Shown: positions 46,376 to 55,077 of the stretch, one piece after another
Numbering within the stretch: the stretch's first letter is position 1
How the letters are laid out: every line of letters begins with the position of its first letter
Source of the DNA: Pseudescherichia vulneris NBRC 102420
GTDB taxonomy: Bacteria; Pseudomonadota; Gammaproteobacteria; Enterobacterales; Enterobacteriaceae
DNA length: 64,000 nucleotides
NCBI RefSeq assembly: GCF_000759795.1
Contig: NZ_BBMZ01000012.1
Coordinates: 124,001 to 188,000 of the forward strand
Reading direction: 5' to 3'
Notes under the pieces: generated by a model
The model's database searches: none
The model's input: only the letters and a program-made list of their open reading frames with translations
Told to the model about the DNA's origin: nothing
Position numbers and translations under genes: made by a program

Positions 46376-48862
46376 TTAGCGGCAGATATATATTTTGCTT
46401 TCGTCGATTGTCTTGCCGAACGTAATAGTACAGGATAGGCCCTGTTGTTTGTCCGTCGCCACGCGAACCCGCTGGGGAACGTTATTGGTACGAATAAATA
46501 GCTGGCTGCCCTGCGCGACCACGCCTACGTTATGACCTGTCTCATCCTCTACTTCATGACCGAAGGTCAGAGGCGTGCCATCCGGGCGTTTAGCTCTGAA
46601 GAACCAGGGTTTACGTTCGTCGGTATCAAACTTAGCCAGTACGACTGCCCCGCGATACGGCACTACCGCTTTACGGTTACCGTTTAACGCAACGTCGCTA
46701 TCGGCATGGGTCGTATCGAGCAGAAGCGTATTTTCGCGATAGGGGGTCAGGTTGCTATAGATCGCTTTACCTTGTCTGCTCGTAGTGTTGTATTTATTAC
46801 CCTGTACGGAAATGCCTTCCATTCCGGGGGCATCAATAATGGCAAAAGTGTCACTCAGGGAATTCGTCAGGTTAATGCCGCCGCCCCATGCAACTACGCC
46901 GCCGTGAATGCTGCCGCTGGCCTGGTTGTAGCGGTTGGACTGGCTATAGCTGCCATCCAGGGTAGCAAAAGGTGCGTGCCAGGTGAGGTTTGCCCCGGCT
47001 GCGGTTTCATTATCCTGCCGCTGGTGGCTCAGGTTAACGCCATAGTTAAACTGATCTTTGTCGCCCACAATGCCGTTAATATTAGTGTTGTTCTGCTGGT
47101 AGCCATCATCATCAAAGGTAGTGCTGTTAGAGATATACAGGTCGCGCCGAGGCGTAGCAATGTCGTCGCCCCAGGAGAACGGAATGGAGAAGTAAATATT
47201 GAAGCGTTTATCTTCCCGATCGTCCTCATCGTAAGACTGGCTGGCAGAGAGCGTATAGGTCACACGCGACCAGTTGTTGGAGTAACTGAGTTGGAGATCG
47301 TTGCGTGTTCCGCCTCGCTGCCAGTAGTCACGCCACAGAGCGCTACCGGAGAGCGAGCCCCAGCCTGCGGGCAGCGCCTGGTTGATCGCCAGCGAGACGC
47401 TGTTTTTACGGCCAAAGTCGTTCTGATAGTAGTCGGCGATATCGTAAAAATCGTTTTCGTCACGGTGGTAGCTATTTTTACTGTTCGCCCAGACATGGTC
47501 GTTAAAGGTGCGGTAGTCTTTCGACGAGTAGCGCCAAGCGGCCATTGATAGCTGGGTGCCGGTTGGCGACAGATATTTACTCCAGGTTACCTGATAACTC
47601 TGTCCGTCATAGGTTGCGCCATCATCCTGGCTGCTGTGGGAGCGCGTAACGTCCAGTGAGAAAGCGCCTAAAGGGGTATTCCAGCCGCTACCCAGCAGGA
47701 AGGCATTATAGTCATCCGCTAGCATCGTGCCGGTATAAAGGGTAATCAGGTTATTAACGCCATACTGCCAGCTTCCCTGCATAAAGTCTGCCTGGTTACT
47801 GGCTCCCTCAATGTGGCTGCGTCCGGCAGCAATATCATATTTTACCACGCCTGGCTGGAGCATCTTGGGTACGCTGGAGTAGGGCACTAGATAGTGTGTC
47901 GTACTGCCATCTGCCTCTTTTACGGTAACGTCCAGGTCAGCGCCACCACCGGCCAGCTGAAGATCGTCAATAGCAAACGGGCCAGGCGGCACGTCGCTCT
48001 GGTAGACCACAAAGCCGTTCTGCTCGATGGTGACCAGGGCATTACTCTGAGCAATCCCTCTCACCACTGGAGTGAAATTCTGTTTGGAGTTGGGTAGCAT
48101 CTGCATATCACGCCATAGCCGGACACCCTTAAAGCGCACGGAATCAAACAGTTCACCGTCGGTATACATATCCCCTGCACGTGCGGTGCTCATCAATTCA
48201 GGAATGCCGCGCTCCAGATAGAGCGTATTGCTTTTCCATTTGCCACGATTGTCGTCGGATTTGGTGTAGTTGGTGCTGGAGTGTAGCTGGTAGCCCAGCA
48301 GGTTCAGGCCGCTGTTAAAGTTGGCATAGCTGTTCTTACTGGTGCCGTTTTGTCTGTAGTCGCTATAGTATTGGCTGGCATAGTAGGAGGTATACAGTGC
48401 ATTAATACCCCTATCCCATGTCTCCGGGGGCATATAGCCGCGCTCATGGGCACTAACCCAGGCCTGAGGAACGGTGAGCTTGAGTGCAAGCTGGCTGATA
48501 TCATAGTCAACGCTGCCGCCCTGTACGGCTTCGTTGAGTACAAGGCAATCGTCTGACTTTAAATTTTTAAACGCGTCCGTTTTGATACCTATCTGCTGAA
48601 TTTGGAAAACAGGTAAACAGGTTTTTGCCGGATCTTCCGTTACCACCAGGCTGTAGCGCCCGCGCCATTCATTATTGAGGTAAATATCCAAATCGTATGC
48701 CCCGGACATGGGCTTATCGCCGTCCAGCGCCAGGTCAGACGTTTTGGTGCCTTTTAATCCCCCATGGAGAAAATGGGTATCAAAGGTTTCGGCATGTGCA
48801 GAAAGAATATGCAAAAGCAAAGAGGAGACTATCCCCATCGTGATGAGGTTAATTTTATACAT
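46376..48862 (-). CDS. fimbrial outer-membrane usher, YehB-like
   Basis: An 828-residue usher: signal peptide (IVSSLLLHILSAHA), N-terminal chaperone-binding domain (FDTHFLHGGLKGTKTSDLALD), 24-strand beta-barrel with plug (PGPFAIDDLQL, ADLDVTVKEADGST), and two C-terminal domains ending in a disulfide-rich GLSCTITFGKTIDESKIYICR. It secretes and assembles the pilins. Length equals E. coli YehB within two residues. Confidence 0.92.
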   Translation of the reverse strand: MYKINLITMGIVSSLLLHILSAHAETFDTHFLHGGLKGTKTSDLALDGDKPMSGAYDLDIYLNNEWRGRYSLVVTEDPAKTCLPVFQIQQIGIKTDAFKNLKSDDCLVLNEAVQGGSVDYDISQLALKLTVPQAWVSAHERGYMPPETWDRGINALYTSYYASQYYSDYRQNGTSKNSYANFNSGLNLLGYQLHSSTNYTKSDDNRGKWKSNTLYLERGIPELMSTARAGDMYTDGELFDSVRFKGVRLWRDMQMLPNSKQNFTPVVRGIAQSNALVTIEQNGFVVYQSDVPPGPFAIDDLQLAGGGADLDVTVKEADGSTTHYLVPYSSVPKMLQPGVVKYDIAAGRSHIEGASNQADFMQGSWQYGVNNLITLYTGTMLADDYNAFLLGSGWNTPLGAFSLDVTRSHSSQDDGATYDGQSYQVTWSKYLSPTGTQLSMAAWRYSSKDYRTFNDHVWANSKNSYHRDENDFYDIADYYQNDFGRKNSVSLAINQALPAGWGSLSGSALWRDYWQRGGTRNDLQLSYSNNWSRVTYTLSASQSYDEDDREDKRFNIYFSIPFSWGDDIATPRRDLYISNSTTFDDDGYQQNNTNINGIVGDKDQFNYGVNLSHQRQDNETAAGANLTWHAPFATLDGSYSQSNRYNQASGSIHGGVVAWGGGINLTNSLSDTFAIIDAPGMEGISVQGNKYNTTSRQGKAIYSNLTPYRENTLLLDTTHADSDVALNGNRKAVVPYRGAVVLAKFDTDERKPWFFRAKRPDGTPLTFGHEVEDETGHNVGVVAQGSQLFIRTNNVPQRVRVATDKQQGLSCTITFGKTIDESKIYICR

Positions 48863-48879
48863 AGCGACATCCCTGACAA

Positions 48880-49557
48880 TTAATTACTTTTAATATTTTC
48901 GAGTAAATAGTTTCCGTAATCGTCAATAAGCGTGACAGCGTACTGGTTAGCCGCTGGTGCGCCAGGTAAATTCACGTTGGCATGCGGGGCCAGTAACAGC
49001 GTATCTTTGTTGGCTTTTACCGTGCTTTTAATTTCAGGAATTGTCAGCCAGTTTGCAGAGGTATTCTCAACGGTGAGGCCGTTGCTAGCACGCGTGATAT
49101 GTATCTTAGAAAACGTCTCTTTATTTATTCCCGCCACGCTGGTTGGTCGGAAAATAAGTTTGATTCTGTTTTGTAGAGCGAACTTTAACTGGTTTGTTTC
49201 AGCGCCGCTAGCGTCATTAGGAGGAATGTCCAGCACATTAAGATAGTAGAGCGACTCACGATCTTGGGGTAAATTCGCTTTGATAAACTTGATCTTTAAT
49301 TGCTGCCCGGTATTGCCTTTGACTTTTACAACCGGGGGGGTTAGCAGAAAAGGAACCTGAAGTTTTTCCGGTGGTGTCTGCGTATCACCATCGTCAATCC
49401 AGGCCTGTACTAAAGCGCTACGCTCGCCTTGGTTCATGAGCTGAACGGTGACCTCTTTCTGCGCCGCCGGGTAGATAACTCGTGTCCCATAGATATAGAC
49501 GCCGCTCCAGGCAGGAAGCGCCGTAAGGGCTAGCAGGGCCGCTAAAATCCTTTTCAT
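48880..49557 (-). CDS. periplasmic fimbrial chaperone, YehC-like
   Basis: A 225-residue PapD-like chaperone with two immunoglobulin domains: VYIYGTRVIYPAAQKEVTVQLMN (G1/F1 region), ERSALVQAWIDDGD, PFLLTPPVVKVKGNTGQQLKIKF and SLYYLNVLDIPP. The conserved arginine and lysine of the cleft are present. It donates a strand to pilins before the usher. Confidence 0.92.
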   Translation of the reverse strand: MKRILAALLALTALPAWSGVYIYGTRVIYPAAQKEVTVQLMNQGERSALVQAWIDDGDTQTPPEKLQVPFLLTPPVVKVKGNTGQQLKIKFIKANLPQDRESLYYLNVLDIPPNDASGAETNQLKFALQNRIKLIFRPTSVAGINKETFSKIHITRASNGLTVENTSANWLTIPEIKSTVKANKDTLLLAPHANVNLPGAPAANQYAVTLIDDYGNYLLENIKSN

Positions 49558-49607
49558 TTTCCTGTCTCCGCAAGAAAAAAACCGGCAGTATTCTGCCGGA
49601 ATTGTAA

Positions 49608-50153
49608 TTAATCTGCTATTACAGTAAAGGTAACCACTGAATTTACGGTACCGCCACTAACTGTCTCACCGGGAGCTCGGGCATATTGTGCTGCGATGTC
49701 AAAAGTATAAGTGCCTTTGTCATTTGCTGTAAGGGCAATTGGAGTTTTTCCGTCGATGTTAATGCGCTGGTCGTTAATTAATAGCGCATAGCCAACGCCT
49801 TTTGCCGTGCCGGTGTTTTTAGTCACGCCGGCTACGCCGGTGCCTTCAAACTCATTAGAGCGGAATCTAAGTTTGGGAATCTCAAGAGGATTGCTGCATT
49901 TTACAGTAAAAGGCGTAGTGGTTTCATTTTTATAGCCATTATAAGCTTTGCCTTTGGTGAGCCCTTCTACAACATCAAGTCCGATTTGATGCATTTGGAT
50001 CTGCGCAGATTGAGCATTTGCAACAAAATGGCATGTGGTGCCTTTAATGACGCCATTAATGGTAAGCGTGCCCATATCCGTATCCGCAGCAAAAGCGGCA
50101 GGGGCAGCACAAGAAACAGCTAATACAGCAGCAGTAATAAACGACTTTTTCAT
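49608..50153 (-). CDS. major fimbrial subunit, YehD-like
   Basis: A 181-residue pilin: signal peptide ending PAAFAADTDMG, N-terminal donor strand MGTLTINGVIKGTTCHF, cysteines at CHFV and VKCSN forming the family disulfide, and C-terminal strand SVVTFTVIAD. It is the first gene of the operon with its own promoter in the 261-bp AT-rich upstream gap. Length equals YehD within one residue. Confidence 0.9.
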   Translation of the reverse strand: MKKSFITAAVLAVSCAAPAAFAADTDMGTLTINGVIKGTTCHFVANAQSAQIQMHQIGLDVVEGLTKGKAYNGYKNETTTPFTVKCSNPLEIPKLRFRSNEFEGTGVAGVTKNTGTAKGVGYALLINDQRINIDGKTPIALTANDKGTYTFDIAAQYARAPGETVSGGTVNSVVTFTVIAD

Positions 50154-50360
50154 TTCAATATTCCTTTTTGATTGAAACATAAATAAACATGACTTCATTT
50201 GACAAAACAAGAATTGCACAGGGAATTAACATCAGCAATGTTCATAAGCGTTTTTATTGATGTAAAGCAATTTACGGGGCTTATTATATTTGGCGTGATT
50301 ATATTATAGAGGAGTCATTCATTCATGTAATAAATAACTGTAATTAACCGAGGCTAAAAT

Positions 50361-50390
50361 AAAAACGGGCTGTAGAGGCACAACCCGCAG
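50361..50390 (-). terminator. intrinsic terminator after the yehE-like gene
   Basis: On the minus strand CGGGTTGT pairs with ACAGCCCG (one mismatch) followed by TTTTT, separating the small gene from the fimbrial operon. Confidence 0.7.
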
Positions 50391-50414
50391 GGATTTTTAG
50401 TATGAGAAAAGGAA

Positions 50415-50645
50415 TCAATCCCAAGAGGTGACAATCACTTTTCGATTTTCATCGTCGGGCAGGGAGACAACCTGAGTGGAGACGCCGCGCTGTACGGCAG
50501 GCTGGCCATCAGGCTTAACGGTATTCATGGTAAAGGCAGACGGGAGAACCATACCCGAAATAGAGAGCGTAGCGGTATCTGAAGCTTGGGCATTAACCGC
50601 ACACGCCAGCAATGCAGAGGCAACGAAAGTCAGAGCTATTTTCAT
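50415..50645 (-). CDS. DUF2574 family protein, YehE-like
   Basis: A 76-residue secreted protein: signal peptide ending NAQAS, then SDTATLSISGMVLPSAFTM, like the first strands of a pilin but too short to be one, and an ending VVSLPDDENRKVIVTSWD. It resembles E. coli YehE, which also lies just upstream of the yehDCBA operon. Its co-occurrence at a different locus supports a functional link with this fimbria. Role unknown. Confidence 0.75.
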   Translation of the reverse strand: MKIALTFVASALLACAVNAQASDTATLSISGMVLPSAFTMNTVKPDGQPAVQRGVSTQVVSLPDDENRKVIVTSWD

Positions 50646-50735
50646 ACATGTGGAACCACATCAAAAGGCAGGGAATTCCAAAATAGAGCGTTTTTTGTTC
50701 CAGGTCAATTTATGCTTAAAGCTGGCAAAATTTGT

Positions 50736-50760
50736 TGCGGCCAGGCACTGCCTGGCCGCA
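50736..50760 (-). terminator. strong hairpin after the AI-2E family gene
   Basis: TGCGGCCAGGCA-C-TGCCTGGCCGCA is a 12-bp perfect inverted repeat, followed on the minus strand by ACAAATTTT. Confidence 0.7.
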
Positions 50761-50768
50761 GGGAGTAG

Positions 50769-51878
50769 TTAAGATTCAGGCGGCTGTCGCCCCTCCTCGA
50801 TAAACTCATCGTCCAGCTCGTCGGCGTTGCCCTGATGGTCTTTCCCGGATAGCAGGTTCCAGCAGGCCAGGAACAGCGCGGCAATCAGCGGCCCAATCAC
50901 AAAGCCGTTAATGCCGTAGATCTCCAGACCGCCAAGAGTGGAGATGAGCACCAGGTAGTCGGGCATTTTGGTGTCTTTACCCACCAGCACCGGGCGCAGC
51001 AGGTTATCCACCAGTCCGACGATAATCACAAAGAAGCCGACAATAAAAAAGCCCTGCCAGATCTGACTGGTGGCAAAAAGGAAGATGGCCGCAGGCACCC
51101 AGATAATCGCCGAGCCCACCGCAGGAACCAGCGACAGGAAAGCCATGAGCGCCCCCCACAGTACACTGCCGTCAATGCCAGCAATCCAGAAGCCGATGCC
51201 GCCCAGTATGCCCTGTATCACGCCAATCACTACCGTACCCTTTACCGTGGCGCGGGAGACGGCGGCAAACTTAGCAAATAGATGATGTTTTACATAGCGT
51301 GACAGGGGCAGCGACTCCAGCGCCTGGTTGACAATATACGGCCCATCTTTCAGCAGGAAAAAGAGCAGGTAGAGCATAACGCCAAAGTTAATGGTAAAGC
51401 TGAAGGTGCTCTTACTGATCAGGAACGCGCTGCCAGCAAGATACTGTCCGCTTTTTAATGCTACCTGCGACAGCTGGTGCTGGATCTGCGTGGCGTTATT
51501 CAGGTCGTGATCGGCCAGGAACTGCTGGGCCCAGCTGGGAAGATGGGCGATAAGATCGGCAACCACAACCGGGAACTGGGTATTGTTGTCCTGGAGCTTG
51601 GTATAAACCGTGTTGGCCTCAAACGCCAGCGACGAGAGAATGATCGCTAATGGCGTAAAGACGATAAGACAGATAATCAGCACCGTCAGCAGGGAGGCAA
51701 TCCCGTTGCGCCCGGCGATCCTGTCCCGTAGTCGGTTTTTGAGTGGTTGAAAGATGACCGCCAGTATCGCTGCCCATAAAATGGCCGAGTAGTAGGGGGT
51801 CATGATGTTAAAAAACGCCAGCGTAACGACCAGCAATATCAGGATGAAAAAGCCTTTCGTTAATCCCTTAAATCTCAT
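50769..51878 (-). CDS. AI-2E family membrane transporter (YdiK/PerM type)
   Basis: A 369-residue inner-membrane protein with about eight helices and the conserved AI-2E/PerM segments FFLLKDGPYI, GVIQGILGGIGFWIAGIDGSVLWG and the ending GLEIYGINGFVIGPLIAALFLA. The acidic tail ends EEGRQPPES. The family includes proton/sodium antiporters and TqsA; the substrate is not clear here. It resembles YdiK in length. Confidence 0.85.
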   Translation of the reverse strand: MRFKGLTKGFFILILLVVTLAFFNIMTPYYSAILWAAILAVIFQPLKNRLRDRIAGRNGIASLLTVLIICLIVFTPLAIILSSLAFEANTVYTKLQDNNTQFPVVVADLIAHLPSWAQQFLADHDLNNATQIQHQLSQVALKSGQYLAGSAFLISKSTFSFTINFGVMLYLLFFLLKDGPYIVNQALESLPLSRYVKHHLFAKFAAVSRATVKGTVVIGVIQGILGGIGFWIAGIDGSVLWGALMAFLSLVPAVGSAIIWVPAAIFLFATSQIWQGFFIVGFFVIIVGLVDNLLRPVLVGKDTKMPDYLVLISTLGGLEIYGINGFVIGPLIAALFLACWNLLSGKDHQGNADELDDEFIEEGRQPPES

Positions 51879-52048
51879 ATCTACTTCTCCGGTATGTGAT
51901 GCACTTCTCGAAATATAGAAGGTACTGGATAGATTACCATTTTCAGCTCCGTAATAGAGACCGTTAGGCAGGGAAGACGCATTTCTGGCAGGGGATAACA
52001 GAAGTGGCTACGCTAAAATAACCCTCCTCTTTTTCTGGAAGAGAGACT

Positions 52049-52564
52049 ATGCCGGACGTAAACGATTCAACCTCAGTTCTGCTATTGGCCGCAAATGGCT
52101 GGGTGCCGAATAACCCGTATTTACCTGTGCTTATTTACCGCCGGGTTTTTACCCCTGACGAAAATGGCGTTGAAACGGCGCAGCAGCTGTTTGAAAAAAA
52201 TGGCTGGCCCGCACAGTGGGTAGATGGCATTTATCCTTACCACCACTACCACAGCAATGCGCATGAGGTGCTGGCCATTGCGCGCGGCGAGGCCCGGCTT
52301 ATGCTCGGCGGCCCGGAAGGGAAGGAGGTGACTGTGCGCGGCGGCGACATTGTGCTGCTGCCTGCGGGGACGGGCCACTGCAATCTTCATAGCAGCGACG
52401 ATTTCACCGTGGTAGGCGCTTACCCGCCGGATCAACAGTTTGATCTGTGTCGCGGGGCGCCCACCCCAGAAATGCTGGCGGCTATTGCCAATGCGCCTTT
52501 TCCACATTGCGATCCGGTATACGGTGAAAAAGGGCCGCTTATTAAGAACTGGTTAAACATTTAA
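52049..52564 (+). CDS. cupin-domain protein (YjlB type)
   Basis: A 171-residue single-domain cupin. Metal-binding motif 1 is seen in GIYPYHHYHSNAHEVLAIARG, followed by GDIVLLPAGTGHCNLH for motif 2. The ending FPHCDPVYGEKGPLIKNW resembles Bacillus YjlB-like proteins. It is probably cytoplasmic and its substrate is unknown. GGAAGAGAG serves as ribosome site. Confidence 0.82.
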   Translation: MPDVNDSTSVLLLAANGWVPNNPYLPVLIYRRVFTPDENGVETAQQLFEKNGWPAQWVDGIYPYHHYHSNAHEVLAIARGEARLMLGGPEGKEVTVRGGDIVLLPAGTGHCNLHSSDDFTVVGAYPPDQQFDLCRGAPTPEMLAAIANAPFPHCDPVYGEKGPLIKNWLNI

Positions 52565-52820
52565 GCAGCGCTAACATAATCGTAATAACTAATTTCACTC
52601 TTTGAAAAATGCCGGAAAAGATGAGGAGTTGTTTTTGCTGATAAAATCACAAAATTTATCTGCTTAATTAATAATTAACCCTTTACAAACGTAAATCTGT
52701 GTAATTATTACCCACTTAGACTCGATATATTCTGAAAGTAATGCTGTTTGCTAAGAGATCCGCTATAAAAGTTAATGATATATAATTTTTCATAACAATA
52801 GATGATAGCCAGAGGCATGT
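52565..52820. other. AT-rich spacer
   Basis: No gene seen. Runs of A/T and TATAATTTTTCATAAC near 52776 could form a promoter for the following gene. Confidence 0.4.
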
Positions 52821-53258
52821 ATGCAAATAATCTATTTCAAAGTGGAATGCCTGTTCCCGGAACTTTTACCTTCATCAACAGTTACTCTTAAAGAGGTAGT
52901 ATTAACAAGAGAGAATGAAGTTATATCAACTTTTTCTAACTTGAAAATTAATAGGTTACCCTTTTATAGCTTCCATTTAGTGCCTGTTGGGTTCAGAAAA
53001 ATTGAACATCTTATTAAGGGCGAGCCTGGCAAGCATTTACAGTTCTCCTCCGGCTATCTGCAGTCTGGTGAATACCGGGTAGAAACCCCCAACGGAGAGA
53101 AGGTGCTTGGCTATGACGCGCTCACTGCCCTGTGGCGACTGGCTGACGAGAATGATGAGGAGCGTTATCTCACGACCAATGAGTTTATTTCGCGAGACTT
53201 TGCGATTATTCGCCCAATAAAATTAGTTTATCGTAACCGCCGAGATATTACCTGCTGA
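52821..53258 (+). CDS. hypothetical protein, family not recognised
   Basis: A 145-residue protein without signal peptide or membrane helix. It has a beta-rich N-terminal half (VTLKEVVLTRENEVISTFSN, PFYSFHLVPVGF) and a basic C-terminus (IRPIKLVYRNRRDITC). The first half is AT-rich and the second half GC-richer, so it may be chimeric. GCCAGAGGC precedes the ATG. Nothing in the neighbourhood suggests a role. Confidence 0.6.
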   Translation: MQIIYFKVECLFPELLPSSTVTLKEVVLTRENEVISTFSNLKINRLPFYSFHLVPVGFRKIEHLIKGEPGKHLQFSSGYLQSGEYRVETPNGEKVLGYDALTALWRLADENDEERYLTTNEFISRDFAIIRPIKLVYRNRRDITC

Positions 53259-53305
53259 GTAAAGCTCTCTTCGATTTTAAAATATAATATATCTTGCCTG
53301 CGGGG

Positions 53306-54085
53306 TTATCCCGCGCGCAGGCTTTCATTTAATGACGGAAGAGCGGCTGGTTTAACTTCCGGACGAAATAGTGACTCATGTAAAGCAACCTGGTTACGGC
53401 CGCGTTTTTTTGCGGTATAGAGCGCGACGTCGGCTGCGCTATAGAGGGCTTCAAAATCGCTGTGGCGCACGCCAAGGCTTACCCCAAAGCTGGCCGTAAC
53501 ATATTGCTGGGGCAGACAGTCCAGCGGGGAGGCACTTAGCGACGCATGAATATAACGCGCAATAATTATCGCCTCTTCAAGGCGGGCATGGGGCAACAGA
53601 ATAGTAAACTCTTCGCCACCTACGCGACCAATAGAGGCCTGTGCGGGAAGGGCATGACGTATGCGCGACACCAGAGAGCAAATGACCTTATCACCCATTG
53701 GGTGACCATACTCATCGTTAATGCGCTTGAAGTGATCGATATCCAGCAGGACCAGCGCCACGTTGCCCTGTGTCAGGGCGTGGTTGATATGGTTAATGAT
53801 CGCGCTGCGGTTATAAACGGCGGTGAGCGGATCGTGGGTCGCTTCATATTCAAGGCGAGCGGCCAACTTTTGTAGCTCATCGTTCATGCGCGTAAGTTCG
53901 CGTTCGGCACGATCGCTGCGGGAGATCAGACGGTAAGACTGGCGGATGAGCCGCTGATAGTGCTTTGCCACCGTCCACAGCTTTTCGCGGCACTCTTCGG
54001 CGGGCAGCCGCGCATCGGCGGCGGCAACCCGGGCGTCTTCCAGAACGGCGTACTCTTCCTGGAATAGCTCGTTGATATCTAACAT
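53306..54085 (-). CDS. siaD: diguanylate cyclase, SiaD-like
   Basis: A 259-residue cytoplasmic GGDEF protein: an N-terminal helical/coiled segment (about 1-85) and a GGDEF domain with YDPLTAVYNR-type start (ATHDPLTAVYNRSA), substrate loop LDIDHFKRINDEYGH and active site VGGEEF. The RxxD inhibitory site expected five residues ahead of GGEEF is absent (PAQA), so product inhibition is unlikely. It overlaps siaC by 7 nt. In Pseudomonas SiaD is activated by unphosphorylated SiaC to make c-di-GMP. Confidence 0.88.
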   Translation of the reverse strand: MLDINELFQEEYAVLEDARVAAADARLPAEECREKLWTVAKHYQRLIRQSYRLISRSDRAERELTRMNDELQKLAARLEYEATHDPLTAVYNRSAIINHINHALTQGNVALVLLDIDHFKRINDEYGHPMGDKVICSLVSRIRHALPAQASIGRVGGEEFTILLPHARLEEAIIIARYIHASLSASPLDCLPQQYVTASFGVSLGVRHSDFEALYSAADVALYTAKKRGRNQVALHESLFRPEVKPAALPSLNESLRAG

Positions 54086-54495
54086 GCGTTAAGGTCCGGC
54101 GTTAAAAAGACGGCAAGCGCCGGGAAATCAAGACTAACTTCCTGGCCAAACTCTTCGGAAATATCGTCATCTGCATCGTAATACCAGTGTAGCTCGCAGG
54201 CTTTGCCGCGTTTTGCAAAGCCGTTCAGGGACTCAAAGAACTCGAACAGCAGCTTGGTGCTGGAGCTATTGAAGTAGCTCAGCGCAACGTGCAGCTGTAG
54301 CGGAGCCGATTCGGCAGGGATCTCCTCTAGCCAGCTCTCAACGGCCTGCAACAGCGGGCGGAAGAAGGCGGCGGCGTTTTCCGGGTAGGCTTCACCTTTA
54401 AGCACCAGACGATGCGCCGCAAAATCAAAATTCACTTCCGGCGTGGCAGAGGTTGCTGCAAGCACAATCACGGTGGGCAGTGTGGTATCAGTCAT
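54079..54495 (-). CDS. siaC: SiaC-family regulatory phosphoprotein (DUF1987)
   Basis: A 138-residue DUF1987 protein: GEAYPENAAAFFRPLLQAVESWL, then LHVALSYFNSSSTKLLFEFFE, whose serine/threonine cluster is the phosphoacceptor region of the family, and CELHWYYDADDD. Its phosphorylation state is set by SiaB (kinase) and SiaA (phosphatase) and decides whether SiaD is activated. It overlaps both neighbours. Confidence 0.88.
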   Translation of the reverse strand: MTDTTLPTVIVLAATSATPEVNFDFAAHRLVLKGEAYPENAAAFFRPLLQAVESWLEEIPAESAPLQLHVALSYFNSSSTKLLFEFFESLNGFAKRGKACELHWYYDADDDISEEFGQEVSLDFPALAVFLTPDLNAC

Positions 54496-55069
54496 GGCAA
54501 AAGGTGGCCTTTAGGTGGAATGCGGAGAGCGAACTCGCCGCCAGAGGATGAATGCGGTACTCCAGCGGTTCGCTGGTATCTCGCGCCATGGTCAACAGGC
54601 CAATGTTAGCCCCTTTACTGGTCGCGGGTGCTTCGCTACGTAAGTTCTGTTTCCAGGCCTGTTTGATTTCGGCCTGGGTCATCGTGCGCAGCACGTCGAG
54701 GTTGTTTTGCAACAGAGAGGACGCTTCATATCCCACCAGATTAGCGGTTTCGAGATAGTAGTTAGCGTGATCGGTGTGGAGACAGAGTGAGCCAAAGCGC
54801 AGCTCCTCTTTATCTGTACCGATGTAGCGCTCGTCGCTAGAGTAACGCACGATGTTCTGACCCATCTCAATAAAGACGGAGAAGAGTCGACGGCGCAGCG
54901 GCAGGGAAGACTCGTGCTTATCCAGCCATGCTCGCACCACGTCACCCATCGCCACAATATGCTGTTGCGAAAAATAGCCGGTGTAAAACAGCTCCACCGC
55001 GCTCTGTCTTTGTAAAGTAATCAACGGCAGCAGAACCGCGTCTTTGACCTGCAGGTCACTTAATTTCAT
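54488..55069 (-). CDS. siaB: SiaB-family protein kinase
   Basis: A 193-residue GHKL-fold kinase: N-box FIEMGQNIVRYSSDE and G-box SKGANIGLLTMARD. It lacks the His-phosphoacceptor domain, as in anti-sigma-like serine/threonine kinases. The ATG at 55069 (MKLSDLQVKDAVLL) is used; the longer frame overlaps siaA. It phosphorylates SiaC in the Pseudomonas system. Confidence 0.87.
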   Translation of the reverse strand: MKLSDLQVKDAVLLPLITLQRQSAVELFYTGYFSQQHIVAMGDVVRAWLDKHESSLPLRRRLFSVFIEMGQNIVRYSSDERYIGTDKEELRFGSLCLHTDHANYYLETANLVGYEASSLLQNNLDVLRTMTQAEIKQAWKQNLRSEAPATSKGANIGLLTMARDTSEPLEYRIHPLAASSLSAFHLKATFCHD

Positions 55070-55077
55070 ATTGTTTT

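Noticed and set aside
50220-50360. Invertible fimbrial promoter switch
   Set aside because: No pair of inverted repeats or recombinase gene was found around the pilin promoter region.
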